DNA of 64,000 nucleotides from Triatoma infestans (lineage: Eukaryota; Arthropoda; Insecta; Hemiptera; Reduviidae). Position 1 is the stretch's first letter. Each line of letters begins with the position of its first letter. The stretch lies in contig JAAEAF010003838.1 in the NCBI GenBank assembly GCA_011037195.1, positions 225,977 to 289,976 of the forward strand, written 5' to 3'. A model generated the notes under the pieces. That model was not told the DNA's origin. It saw only the letters and a list, made by a program, of their open reading frames with translations, and did no database searches. Position numbers and translations under genes: made by a program. Positions 46,619-57,310 of the stretch are shown here, in pieces.

Positions 46619-47525
46619 TTACAATGTTTAGTTGAGCTGGTCATAAAAATGGTAGAAGGAATTTTACTTGTATACCTTACCGGCCTTATGTGGACCGCTC
46701 TATATCAAAATCTAGAAGGCTTTTGCCTATAAATTTGCTAACTAAGACCTCTATCGAAAAATGTTTCGACTAAATGTAATGCGTTTCTATCCCTAAGCAG
46801 CAAGCATTCCAAGTTTAAAGAAAATCGTTGCAATAGTTTTCGAAAAAAAAATCCAAAAAACTCAAAAACCTATTCTGTAAATCGGACTTCCTGGAAACCG
46901 ATTTCCTTCAAATTTGCAATTCCATTATTGCTTTTGGTGTGTATTAATATTATACAGCTGGAATAACCATATAATATTATATTAAGTGGTACTTTAGTGG
47001 GAAGGATAACGCTACGGTTCCCCCCAGAACCCCCAAAAAACAATTTCTCCAGGAAAATTTCACAAATAAAAATGATAGGTATTTATGTGTGTAGATAATA
47101 TTTGAAATTTAAAGAAAATTTCATAATATTCACATAAGAGTTGTTTACGAAAAAACTCGCGAAAAATTGAAAAAAAAAAACAAACTTTTAGTAACGGCCC
47201 ACTTCCCGATGGATTATTCCCGAAATCTTCGTGTCTGATACGGTGGCAGTGCCTAAATTGAATACCATGTTTCAGCTTCCTCCAACTTTTCGCTTTTTAG
47301 ATATTTATGTCTTGTTATGTATTTATCTCGGTTTTCTCGGTAAAATACATAACAAGACACACACAAACCGAGATAAATACATACCCAGACACACTCGTAG
47401 ACCATTCGCTAAAAATCTTTTCTTCATATTCAGGGGACCTCAAACATGTATTTTCCATGATAATTCAATTTTTTTTTTTTAAATTTGTTACGTCTCAATC
47501 ATTTTTTTTACAGTGAATGAGATAA
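46619..47525 (-). repeat. FamA repeat, near full-length minus copy
   Basis: Starts ACGTTACAATGTTTAGTTGA, misses only the outermost end, and runs through both modules (CATTCCAAGTTTAAAGAAAA; GAAACCGATTTCCTTCAAAT) to CTCAAACATGTATTTTCC and a decayed hairpin. It abuts the plus half-copy head to head. Confidence 0.8.
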
Positions 47526-48151
47526 AGTTACATGAATTTTAAAATGTACATTACAGGATTTTGTATCGCCGCACAAAAAAAAAAATGATTTCTTTCAAAA
47601 GTGTATCTCAATCCATAAAAGTGGAGTTTATCAAATTGACCAAACTTATATCACCAATTGATATCATAACTCAAATTAGATATTACATCTGATCTGGATT
47701 CTTCTTTGTGAAGATGCTATATCAGTGTACAAATATAAATGCAAATACCTACAATATTAAACAACCGTATGCTAATATATAATATATACAAATTAGTCGA
47801 TAACAATTACATATATACGTAAAGTAGACAACAAAAATCTCCCTCAATATATTTAATATAAGAGAGCCAAATGTGAATTTCTTCTTTTTGAAATTACTTA
47901 AATTGTTTCAATATACAATCAGAGCAACTTTAAACATTCACTATCGCCAAAGTATATTTGCCTAGTGCAAACACTACTTTATGTGGTGACCAGCTAAACC
48001 AAACGGCAGTAAATTGGCTCTCTATTAGGTAATAAATTTACCACTGTTACCAACTTAATGGCCAATTTTGTCTTTATAAAATTACATAGTCAATATTGGA
48101 AAAACAAGAAAATTAAACATTAAACCGCTAAAAGAGGAAAGACGGGTTTCC

Positions 48152-48182
<31 letters not shown>

Positions 48183-48984
48183 TGATAAATTAAAATTAAT
48201 TAGATTCATTTACTGACCAATCAATTACTTGAATTTGGTTTCAAACTCGGCTAATTGGCCAGATTTATTCTTGTACTTAATTATTATGAAGAAAATTCAT
48301 TAATTATAAGTTCAAACATGGAAGCTCGGTTTATTATTAAAATAACGAAGCAGATAATTGATCTGTTAAAATTTAATATTCTGAGAGCCCATTTTTTTCC
48401 ATATTGTTATTCCCCATCCAAATTTCCCATATATATCTTCATGGAGGTTCCCCATATTGAACTCCAGGTTTTTCTGCATTTTTTTTTTCTTTTTCTGAAA
48501 ATGCATATGTTAGTAGGGATGATGTAATATTGATGTTAACAATATTTAGGACATAATCAGAAAATTATTACTATAAGCTAAGGTACTCTTGCTATAAGCT
48601 AATGCCGTTGTAAATCAGATTCTTGGTCGGGTGCCAAGCGACCTAAATGTAACTACATTTTATAGAGGCGCTTTCCGTCAGCATCCAACAAATCTTGTAA
48701 TTGCAGTATATAATGTTGATGTTACTCACGGATTTCTCAACGAAAAAGACAAACCTAAAATCATTAATCCTGAAAATATTCTACTAAAAGTGATAGGTAG
48801 AATACCCATATATAGTTTGATAGCCATCTTGAGACCCATTTAGGAAAACCCGAGAACCTTCTGAAAGAAGTTTTTGTTTCGATAGATCAAATTTCCTCAA
48901 ACATTGAATTCTAGCAAAGCTTTACCTCACCTTAATATTATGAAAGTGGGAGTAGCTTACGCTGAAAAGAATTAGTATTCGAGC
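47526..48984. other. AT-rich non-coding DNA
   Basis: A T-rich tract lies at about 48151-48183. The open frame at 48631-48843 is unrecognised. No exon is convincing. Confidence 0.35.
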
Positions 48985-49435
48985 GGAAAGCTTAACGTTG
49001 CAATTTCCCCAAAGCCCTCCGAAAAATAAATAACGTTCTAAGAAAATTTTTTCCAATCAAGGTACAGTCCTTGATTTGGGTAGGTAGTGTGCAATGAAAA
49101 CTGTAGGAGCCATTTCAAAAAAAAAATAAAATCGCAATAATTTTAAAAACTAACGTTCATTAAAGTCTCAATTTTTGGTTGGCAGATTTCGACTGCCACC
49201 ATTGTGCTAGAAGTGATGGTGCTGTCTTAACGGAATATCAAATTTGAATTTACAGGAGTTATTCTGGTTTTTGAGAAATATTGTTTAGACAGACACACAT
49301 CGATCATCTTAAAAAACTTTTTTTCTACTTCTTCCATTTTTTTTAACGACAATTTGAAACATTCAGCTTCCGCTGAAAATTGAGTTTCGAAAAATTTGAG
49401 ACTCTTATAACGGCCACAGAAAGTAAAACTTATTA
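48985..49435 (-). repeat. FamA repeat, decayed copy
   Basis: Contains CTTAACGTTGCAATTTCCCC, TTCCGCTGAAAATTGAGTTT and the hairpin-end relic CTTATAACGGCCACAGAAAG. Confidence 0.65.
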
Positions 49436-49541
49436 TGGCTCATTTGGAGGTAAGAAAGTTAGAAATGAAATAAATCGACAATTTCGGAGACACAAAGCAA
49501 ATTTTGTTTACATATTAGATATATTCAGACAAAATTAGGGG

Positions 49542-50007
49542 TGTAAGTAAGTGGAGTGGGGATGGCCAGCTCGGCTGTTGGTGTGGGGGTATACGGAGCA
49601 GGCAGTAGGGTAGTAGGGCCTATGACGCTGGCTGAGATAGTTCGACAGGTAGAGTGCCGCTCCATCCCTCACCTCGCCCAGACTGGCAGTGTCTTAATTT
49701 AAATTTAATTTAACTGGCAGTAATCTTAAAACGTATGTACGTACTTTGGTATTTTACATGTCGGAGAGAGATTCTCTTTAGTTTATCAAAAGAACTAAGA
49801 AGTGTTACTTGTAGTTCGATTTTCGTGTATATATGTTCCATTAATTAATTTCTTTTTATGTAAACTGTATAAGTAATCTTTTCTTTTGTACATCCAGTTA
49901 CGTAATTCTTTTGTTTGTAAACGGAGTTATTTTCTTTAATATATATGTATTTTTAGTAGAGCCATTTGTCATTATTTCCATTCCCTTTCCTTAGCCCACT
50001 CCTTACA
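49542..50007 (+). repeat. element A 5' LTR
   Basis: Begins TGTAAGTAAGTGGAG and ends CTCCTTACA, giving 6-bp terminal inverted repeats (TGTAAG/CTTACA). The same sequence recurs at 55997-56462. Confidence 0.93.
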
Positions 50008-50009
50008 AC

Positions 50010-50027
50010 TGGTGTCAGGTGTGGGGT
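50010..50027 (+). promoter_or_regulatory. element A putative primer-binding site
   Basis: TGGTGTCAGGTGTGGGGT starts two bases after the LTR. The initial TGG is complementary to the CCA end of a tRNA. I cannot name the tRNA with confidence. Confidence 0.6.
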
Positions 50028-50531
50028 ACACAAAAAAAAAAAAAACGTGTATACACCCACTAAAATTTTGTGTAAATTTAACATTTGAATTAGCGTAGTA
50101 ACGAATATATGTTTCTGATGTGATATGTGATTAACTCAAGCGCAAAGGTTAATTTATTAAATTAGTGAGAATAACTTCAAACCATTCATTGTTTTCCTGA
50201 TTTTTTGTGTTGTTTCTAGAAAACATAAGGTAGGTAAGAAAAAAAATTATTGAAAAATAATTTAAAAACAGTGAAGAAGATCGTAAAGCGAGCCGGGCAA
50301 ATAAAAAAATAGAAAAATTAAATATACCACTACTTGATACAAAAAAAAAAAAATTGAAAAGAAAACTTGTTTATTATAATTAAGGAAAAAAAAATAAAAA
50401 AATAATAATAAAAAATTAAATAAATTATATAAATAGCCATAACATTGGAACTAGTACGGGGTCGTGTGACGGCTTATTTTTTTTAGCGCAAGCTTGTCTT
50501 TCGATTGGGTTTAATCACAATATTATTCGAA
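50028..50531 (+). other. element A 5' leader
   Basis: A-rich untranslated leader between primer-binding site and gag. No gene. Confidence 0.6.
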
Positions 50532-51605
50532 ATGCCAAACACCGAGACGGTAGAGAAGTTAAGGGCGGAGTTACTGAAATTAAAACATGAAAATGAAGAA
50601 TTACGTAATGCATCTGCTCTTAGTACTGGTGGACAGGATGCATCCGGGGAAACTAAAGTGAAAAGAGATCTGGGGCTGCAGGGACTAATACGTCCCTGGG
50701 GTGGGCGAGAGGAAGAAGAATCGGTCGACAACTTTCTGCGAAATGTTGAGATGGTAGCGGAATGCGGGGGGTGGACGGAACAGGACAAGAAACTTATATG
50801 CAGGCTAAAATTAACGGGAGCTGCCGCGAATTGTATAGCGGGTTTCCCTGAGCTGTTGGAACCTTCGTCCTCGTTCGGGGAGTACAAACGCATCCTTAAG
50901 GAACGTTTTGACCCAGTGGTATCTCCTGCGCAGAAATTGTTACAATTAAATTCATTGACGCAGCAGCCGCGTGAAAGCGCTAAAGAGTTTGCCGACCGGT
51001 GCCGGAAGTTAGGAGAAGAAACTATCCCTAAGGGAATAAGATCGCCTGAAGAAAATCGGTGGGCGCGGGAAGAAGCGATGCGGGTTACACTCGCGGCATA
51101 TGTCAAGGGCCTAAGACCGGAAGTAGGTTTACAGGTGCAATATAATCCCCCATTATCGTTTCCCCAAGCAATCGAAATGGCGGCGAGAATTGAGAACACA
51201 CAGCAACAAACCAATTACCGCTGTGATGTAGGGGCCATAACGGGGTCTCAAGGGAAAGAGATAGCCGGCTCTTCGAGCGCTCCAGTAGGAAAGCGAGTCG
51301 GGAGTTGTTTTAATTGCTACCAAACTGGGCACTTTGCTCGAAACTGCCCCCTTAAGAGACTGCAACGCCCACAAGAATCAGCCCCGAAGGGAAGTACCCA
51401 ACGACCCAGTCGAGGGGGGAATCGGATGGCACAAATTATGTGCTATGTGTGCGGGCAACACGGCCACTATGCACGCGACTGCTCTAAGCGAGCAACTTCA
51501 TCATCGGTCGGCGCATGCCAGTGTAATAATCCAGTTACAGAGGTAGTGGCCCCAAAAGGGTACGGACCCACGGATGCCCCACCGTCCGGTCCTCAGTCAA
51601 GTTAG
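50532..51605 (+). CDS. gag: Gag polyprotein of element A
   Basis: The frame gives 357 residues from the ATG at 50532; it is open a little further upstream, but no earlier ATG is present. An N-terminal charged heptad-like stretch (TVEKLRAELLKLKHENEEL, residues 6-24) suggests a coiled coil. The middle contains a capsid-like region with EERFDP-type spacing (LKERFDPV near 122) and SAKEFADRCRKLG. Two CCHC knuckles close the protein: CFNCYQTGHFARNC (about residues 259-272) and CYVCGQHGHYARDC (about 304-317), which bind genomic RNA in this family. It would assemble virus-like particles in the cytoplasm. The frame is uninterrupted. It is followed by pol in the -1 frame. Confidence 0.92.
   Translation: MPNTETVEKLRAELLKLKHENEELRNASALSTGGQDASGETKVKRDLGLQGLIRPWGGREEEESVDNFLRNVEMVAECGGWTEQDKKLICRLKLTGAAANCIAGFPELLEPSSSFGEYKRILKERFDPVVSPAQKLLQLNSLTQQPRESAKEFADRCRKLGEETIPKGIRSPEENRWAREEAMRVTLAAYVKGLRPEVGLQVQYNPPLSFPQAIEMAARIENTQQQTNYRCDVGAITGSQGKEIAGSSSAPVGKRVGSCFNCYQTGHFARNCPLKRLQRPQESAPKGSTQRPSRGGNRMAQIMCYVCGQHGHYARDCSKRATSSSVGACQCNNPVTEVVAPKGYGPTDAPPSGPQSS
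51551..51592 (+). promoter_or_regulatory. element A -1 frameshift signal
   Basis: CCCAAAA at 51551-51557 is in the gag phase X_XXY_YYZ (C CCA AAA). The -1 frame is open from 51530 through the gag stop and continues into the protease. Six bases after the heptamer, GGACC (51564-51568) can pair with GGTCC (51588-51592), and ACGG (51570-51573) with CCGT (51582-51585), making a hairpin. Function is inferred from position and pattern. Confidence 0.7.
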
Positions 51606-54600
51606 GGGCCATAAACCAACGACTCGTCCCCACTGTCTCCGCAGAATGTTCGAAGGGAATTACGGTAGTAGTCTCGCTAGCCGGGACCGCGCGAACGCTA
51701 CTGGTCGATAGTGGGTCCGAAATTTCGATCATTAAGGAAGCGATCAAGCATGTGCCTATAAAAGACCCCCATTTTGTGGCAACTGGAGTGACAGGGACGG
51801 CCATCTCCATCGAGGGTGAACAAGAGGTGGAATGTAGACTGGGCGATGTGGTGGTCGAGCACCGGTTCCTAGTGGCTCCGATTACTTCCAAGGGAGATGG
51901 TTTGATAGGTTTGGACCTGATGAGCAAAATGAGGATGGTGGTAGACGCTCAGAACATGAGGGTATCCTTGAAACCCGGTTCCAAGGAGAGGCTAAAGGGG
52001 GCGGGAGTTCCTAGGGACAAGGCAGTCTTCGTGAAGGCAGTCAGGAAAGTAACGATCCCTCCATATAGCGAAACTGTCGTGCAAGGGAGAGTGCAAGAAT
52101 CACTCACAGGCGAAATATTGTTCGAGCCTGGAATACAACCCCAGCAAGGCCTGCGGATTGCGCGCAGCCTACATACCCCTGAAAGGCGGCAGATTTGGGT
52201 GAGGGCGATCAATCTAACCAACGGCCCAATTGATGTGGGAAAAGGGCAACGCTTAGGGCTCGTGGAGGAGACCCAGCTCGGGCAAGTTAGTGAGGCGATA
52301 AAAATTGTAGGTACTACCAACATACAAAGTGGCCGACCTGGCCGGCTAGAAGAGGAGTGGCGAAAGAGACTGCTACATTTAGCTGGCCCTGAACAGGAAC
52401 AGATACTAGCAGTATTGAGGCAGTATATTCACGTATTTGAGGAACCAAACAAAGAGGGTTGTAGGTTACCAGTATTTCACCATATTAACACTAGCGAAGA
52501 GAGTCCCATAACGAAACGACCTTACAGGGTCCCGCACTACCAAAAGCCCGTGATTGAAGAGCAATTAAAGAAAATGCTCGATAAAGGAGTGATTGCACCC
52601 TCATCCAGTCCGTGGGCCGCCCCTGTGGTGCTGGTTCCGAAAAAATCGGAAGACGGGACTATTAAATACCGCTTTTGCACCGACTTCCGGGGGCTCAATC
52701 AAGTTACGAAGACAGATGCGTACCCTTTGCCCCTTATCGTGGAAACGCTGGAAGCTCTTGGAAGAAGTAAGTATTTTTCCACGCTGGATCTGTGTAGTGG
52801 CTACCATCAGATCCCCATCTGGCCTGGGGATTGCGAGAAGACGGCATTCTCCACCATGGGCGGGCATTACGAGTACAAACGCATGGCCTTTGGCCTGGTC
52901 AATGCACCTACGACCTTTCAACGCCTGATGGACCAACTATTGGCTGAGTTGAAAGGCGAAGAATGCTTCGTTTATCTCGACGATGTGATTATCTATAGCT
53001 CCTCCCTGGAAGAACACTGTCGAAGACTAAACCATGTTCTTGCCAAACTTGAGGAAGCAAACTTGAAGATAAATTTAGAAAAATGCCATTTTGCACAACC
53101 CAAGGTGAAATACTTGGGTCATGTGGTGTCATCGAATGGGCTTTGTCCCGATCCAGATAAAATTCAGGCTATTAAAATTTACCCTATCCCAAACACGCTG
53201 CAAGCCGTTAAAAGCTTTTTAGGATTAGCGGGTTACTACCGTCGATTTATTAAGGGATTTTCTGCGATTGCCAAACCCCTAACTGCTTTGCTTCGGAAGG
53301 ACGCTTCATTTAAATGGGAAGAATTATAGCAAACCGCATTCGACTCCCTGCGAAGCGCGCTGTGTTCAGAATCCGTGCTAATTTACCCCGATTTTGCAGA
53401 CCCATTCATTTTAGCTACCGATGCATCTAGTGTTGCCCTTGGGGCCGTGCTATCACAAATGCGGGATGGGTGTGAGAGGCCTGTGGCCTACGCGAGTCGA
53501 CAGTTAAATGCGGCTGAACGTAACTATTCCACGACGGAAACAGAGTTGCTGGCGGTTGTGTGGGCGACAGCCCAGTTCCGCTGCTAGCTACTGGGTCGGC
53601 GGTTTACGCTTATTACAGATCATGCTACTTTAAGATGGATGTTGCGCCTGAAGGACCCATCCGCCAGGTTAACTCGTTGGGCCTTACGACTCTCCGAGTT
53701 TGTGTATGATGTGGTACACAGGCATTCCAACGCTGATGCTCTCAGCCGAGCAGTGGCTGCAGTGGACGGCTCATCCGATGGGACGGACTTAGCCGTTGCA
53801 CAGGAGCGAGATGAATGGTGCCAAGCCGTAATCAAGGAGGGACGCGCTGAGAAAGGGGAAAGCGGCCTTTGGTATTATGGACGGGTGGCATAAGAGATCG
53901 TGCGAAATGGAAAGTGTTAGTTCCCCTAAAGTTGCGAGATCGAATACTAAGTCAATACCATAGCACGGCGTGGTCCGGGCATCCGGGAGCCGCCAGAACC
54001 ATAAAAAGAATCAAGAATAAGTTTTACTGGCCCCAAATGGAGAAACACATCAAAGAGTTTGTTAAATCATGCCGTCTATGTCAAGAGCGTAAATCACCGG
54101 GGGGATTGCATGTCCCACTTGCTCCAGAATACAGTGCCTCCAGGCCCTTTGAATTAGTGTCGCTCGATATAGTAGGACCCCTTCCGTTGAGCTCGTCGGG
54201 AAACCGTTATTTGTTAACTTTTATCGATTACTTCTCAAGATACGCGGAAACGATCCCTATAAAAGACCAGTCAGCAGAGGAGACGGCGCGAGCGTTCGTT
54301 GAAGGATTGATTTTACGTCATGGAGCTCCGCAGCAAGTCCTCACAGATCAAGGACGCAATTCTACGTCTGGTCTGTTTCAGGCCGCGTGCAAAATGCTAG
54401 GGATCAAAAAGCTGCAAACTTCCGCGTACCACCCTCAGGGCAATGGGATGGTAGAGAGATTGCACCGAACCCTTGGAGATTCCCTGGCGTGCGTGGTTCG
54501 ACGGGATGGAAGGGATTGGGACCGTTGGGTGCCCTTCGTGCTTATGGCATATAGATCAACGCCACATTTCTCCACAGGATTCACCCCTCATTTCCTGATC

Positions 54601-54984
54601 CATGGGAGGGAACTCGAGCTTCCATTCGATTGCAGCGTGGCAGCGGAAAACCCGGAACTAACAGTACAGGAATTTGTGATGTCGGTAAGGAGGGGCCTTG
54701 AAGAAGCTTACCGCAAGACCCGAGAAACAGACGCACGGGCAAGGAAACAGCGGACTGATATCTTCAATGCCAATAAGAAGATGCGCGTATTCGGGATTGG
54801 GGAACAGGTATACCTGTACGAGCCGGCCGTTCCCATGGGGCATGCAAGAAAGTTTCGGCGACCCTGGACAGGTCCCCACACGGTGGTGGCAAAAACAACC
54901 CCAGTAAATTATGAATTGTCCTTCGCGGCCGGAGGTAGATGCCTCGTGCATATAAATCGGCTCAAACCCGCCCATAACTTCTGA
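51557..54984 (+). pseudogene. pol: Pol of element A (PR-RT-RNase H-IN), broken
   Basis: After the shift, the protease active site reads LLVDSGSEIS (D codon at 51707). Reverse transcriptase follows, with KYRFCTDFRGLNQ, STLDLCSGYHQ and the catalytic YLDD (52973-52984). RNase H has ATDASSVALGAV, ETELLAVVW and ITDHATLRW. Integrase has an HHCC finger (two H near 53960-53980; CRLC near 54070) and the acidic triad in SLDIVGP, LTDQGR and MVERLHR. Breaks: TAG at 53327-53329, between RT and RNase H; TAG at 53585-53587, within RNase H; and a single-base-scale frameshift at about 53870-53893, before integrase, which runs open to 54984. The product would be a truncated protease-RT. Confidence 0.93.
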
Positions 54985-55012
54985 AGCCTATAGGAAGCCC
55001 CAGGTACCGAAA

Positions 55013-55357
55013 ATGCGGGAACATTGTTCGGAAAAATGCTCGGAAGAGGGGGAAAGTGACCATTCGGCCAACTTGGAAATGGCTGGAGGTGATAATAGCT
55101 CAGGAGAAGCGAGGCGAGTGGAAAGTAGCCCATTCGAACAATCGGGATCCGAAGAAGTGGAGGAATCGGCTGAAGAGTCGAGCGATGGAGAATACGCGGA
55201 TGATCCACACGACCCCACCTGGATCCCTCAACCAGCAGACTTCGATCAAACAGAGGCGAATGAGGTATTACCGGACAGCTATGCAGGGGTAAATCTGAGG
55301 CCGCGGGCTCATCGGCGGTTTGATACAAGGGAAGAAGGTATGGAGAGTGAAGGGTAA
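55013..55357 (+). CDS. small acidic open frame of element A
   Basis: This frame gives 114 residues, very rich in Glu and Ser (for example SGSEEVEESAEESSDGEY) and ends with VNLRPRAHRRFDTREEGMES. It has no signal peptide, membrane segment or zinc finger, so it is not an envelope protein. 'NLRPR' resembles the 'Y.LRPR' segment often found at the very end of Gypsy pol proteins, so it may be a detached pol tail after the integrase stop 28 bp upstream. A separate accessory protein is the alternative. Expression is unproven. Confidence 0.4.
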   Translation: MREHCSEKCSEEGESDHSANLEMAGGDNSSGEARRVESSPFEQSGSEEVEESAEESSDGEYADDPHDPTWIPQPADFDQTEANEVLPDSYAGVNLRPRAHRRFDTREEGMESEG

Positions 55358-55536
55358 ACCTGCTAACATTGTTTTATCTGTAACATTGTGACTAATCAGT
55401 TAGGATAGACGAAAGAAGGAGTCTCCAATAATTAGTAAAAGATAGAGAAAAATAAGGGAGATGGAGGTGCGCTCGGTAAGACTCTCAAGTAACGCCGCGT
55501 CTTGCCAGAGGCCCGTGATATCCTAAAGGGTAACAA

Positions 55537-55635
55537 CCCAGCATTTGGATATCTGAAGATATCCCAGCATTTGGATATCTGGAGATATCCCAGCATTGGG
55601 ATATCTGGAGATATCCCAGCATTGGGATATCTGAG
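55537..55635 (+). repeat. 26-bp tandem repeat inside element A
   Basis: Units start CCCAGCATT at 55537, 55563, 55589 and 55615, exactly 26 bp apart; the fourth is partial. Each unit contains GATATCTGGAGATATC (or AAG in the first), a perfect 6-bp inverted repeat. It lies in the untranslated region between the acidic frame and the polypurine tract. No protein frame is supported over 55358-55977. Confidence 0.9.
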
Positions 55636-55977
55636 TCGAGTTGAACCTTCAGAGAAGCTGTTGACTTTTGTGAAGTTATGGAGGTCGCCAGAGGAGGCAT
55701 CGGAGCAGCGCCCGCAACCAAGTCAGAGGAGCTTGTGTCCCCGATTAGGTAGTCCAGAACCGAAGAGGGCACGGAACCGAAGAGAGGAAGAGCCAAGTAA
55801 GGAGGTTCAACGCAGGAGTTGCCGGTCCTGAACAAGAACGAAAATCCTGTTGGTAGCGAACGAAAAAGAAAGTTTTCGTCAACAGTCCGGAGAAACCCAG
55901 AGGTTACACAACATCCCAAACAAGAAGTGACCCCTACCGGCCGAAGACCAAAGTGGAGTTCAAGAGGAAGCTCCACT

Positions 55978-55996
55978 TTGAAAAAGGGAGGAGTGG
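55978..55996 (+). promoter_or_regulatory. element A polypurine tract
   Basis: GAAAAAGGGAGGAGTGGAG sits directly before the 3' LTR, the expected plus-strand priming site. Only one T interrupts it. Confidence 0.8.
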
Positions 55997-56462
55997 AGTA
56001 AGTAAGTGGAGTGGGGATGGCCAGCTCGGCTGTTGGTGTGGGGGTATACGGAGCAGGCAGTAGGTCAGTAGGGCCTATGACGCTGGCTGAGATAGTTCGA
56101 CAGGTAGAGTGCCGCTCCATCCCTCACCTCGCCCAGACTGGCAGTGTCTTAATTTAATCTTAATTTAACTGGCAGTAATCTTAAAACATATGTACGTACT
56201 TTGGTATTTTACATGTCGGAGAGAGACTCTCTTTAGTTTATCAAAAGAACTAAGAAGTGTTACTTGTAGTTCGATTTTCGTGTATATATGTTCCATTAAT
56301 TAATTTCTTTTTATGTAAACTGTATAAGTAATCTTTTCTTTTGTATATCCAGTTACGTAATTCTTTTGTTTGTAAACGGAGTTATTTTCTTTAATATATA
56401 TGTATTTTTAGTAGAGCCATTTGTCATTATTTCCATTCCCTTTGCTTAGCCCACTCCTTTCA
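55997..56462 (+). repeat. element A 3' LTR
   Basis: Same 466 bp as the 5' LTR with ten substitutions. Both of its outermost ends carry a change relative to the left copy (AGTAAG; TTTCA). Confidence 0.93.
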
Positions 56463-56544
56463 GGGGGATGGGTGGGTCAGTATAAAAATGTAAAGATTAA
56501 CTTTTTTTCTTTTAAAGACATGGGGTGTCATATTGTAGTAGCAA

Positions 56545-56669
56545 TTTATATGCAATTGAGAGGAACTATTGCGTTCGTGTTAAATTTTCGAAATTGAATT
56601 TTTATGTTTTGTGGTCCCCGGAGTACGAAAAAAGTAATTTTAGCCAATGGTCAGTATGTATATGTTTCT

Positions 56670-56707
<38 letters not shown>

Positions 56708-57310
56708 CTAGGTAGGTATTAACAAAATATTTCAAAAACGAGAAATCGCAGCACACAATCTGCGATAGAAGGATTCGAGCAAACTCCGTCAATCGGCATT
56801 ACTGAATGAGTTTTTCAGTTTTGCGCGTTTTTCTGAAAAATGGCTCCGACGATTTTCCCCAAACTTCGTATAATATCTACACACATAAATATCTAGTACA
56901 TTTATTTTAACCATTTTGCCGGGACAATTGTTTTTTGGATGGTTCTGGAGGAGCACTAGCGTTAAGCTTTTCTTTCAAGCACCACATCAGTTGAGTGTAT
57001 GGTTTAATCATTTATATACGTAATATTAATACACATTAGAATTCCAAAATCTGAAGGAAATCGTTTAACTCGAAGTGAAATTTTATAAAATACGCTTTTG
57101 AGTTTGTTTTTTTAATGATCTCGAAAACGGCTGTTTGTTTAAACCGGAAATGATCACTGTACAGCTATAAACCTGGCACTTTTATTTGTAATATTTTTTC
57201 AAATAAAAATTTTTTAGAGGGTTTCGGGGAATGTCAGTGCAGTTTAAATTTAAACTGAATATAATCTTTGCTGGTTTTGACAGAAGCGCTCCACAAAAGT
57301 CCACTCAGGT
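56545..57310 (+). repeat. FamA repeat, near full-length copy
   Basis: Includes GAGGAACTATTGCGTTCGTG, CCCCGGAGTACGAAAAAAGT, a GT microsatellite (about 56663-56704), AATGGCTCCGACGATTTTCC and the second module with CTATAAACCTGGCACTTTTA. The last 150 bp and the outer end are missing. Confidence 0.75.

Larger units (their letters stand above)
49542..56462 (+). mobile_element. Ty3/Gypsy LTR retrotransposon, element A (6.9 kb)
   Basis: Both LTRs are present (49542-50007 and 55997-56462, 466 bp each) with TGTAAG...TTACA ends on the left copy. GGGG flanks it at 49538-49541 and 56463-56466, a 4-bp target duplication. The LTRs differ at 10 of 466 positions by my reading, about 2%. Inside are a primer-binding-like site, gag, a broken pol in PR-RT-RNase H-IN order (the Gypsy order), a small acidic frame, a 26-bp tandem repeat and a polypurine tract. 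There is no envelope gene. The copy is dead for pol but structurally whole. Confidence 0.95.

Noticed and set aside
50483..51214. 243-codon minus-strand frame opposite gag of element A
   Set aside because: It is the antisense of an intact gag frame; composition follows gag codon usage and no domain is seen.
55537..55635. CRISPR-like array
   Set aside because: Units are contiguous 26-bp tandem copies without unique spacers, inside a eukaryotic retrotransposon.
54985..55996. Envelope gene making element A an errantivirus
   Set aside because: No signal peptide, transmembrane segment or cleavage-site-like motif exists between integrase and the 3' LTR.
55485..56120. 211-codon minus-strand frame over the tandem repeat and LTR start of element A
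   Set aside because: It is driven by the 26-bp repeat, crosses the LTR border and has no motif.
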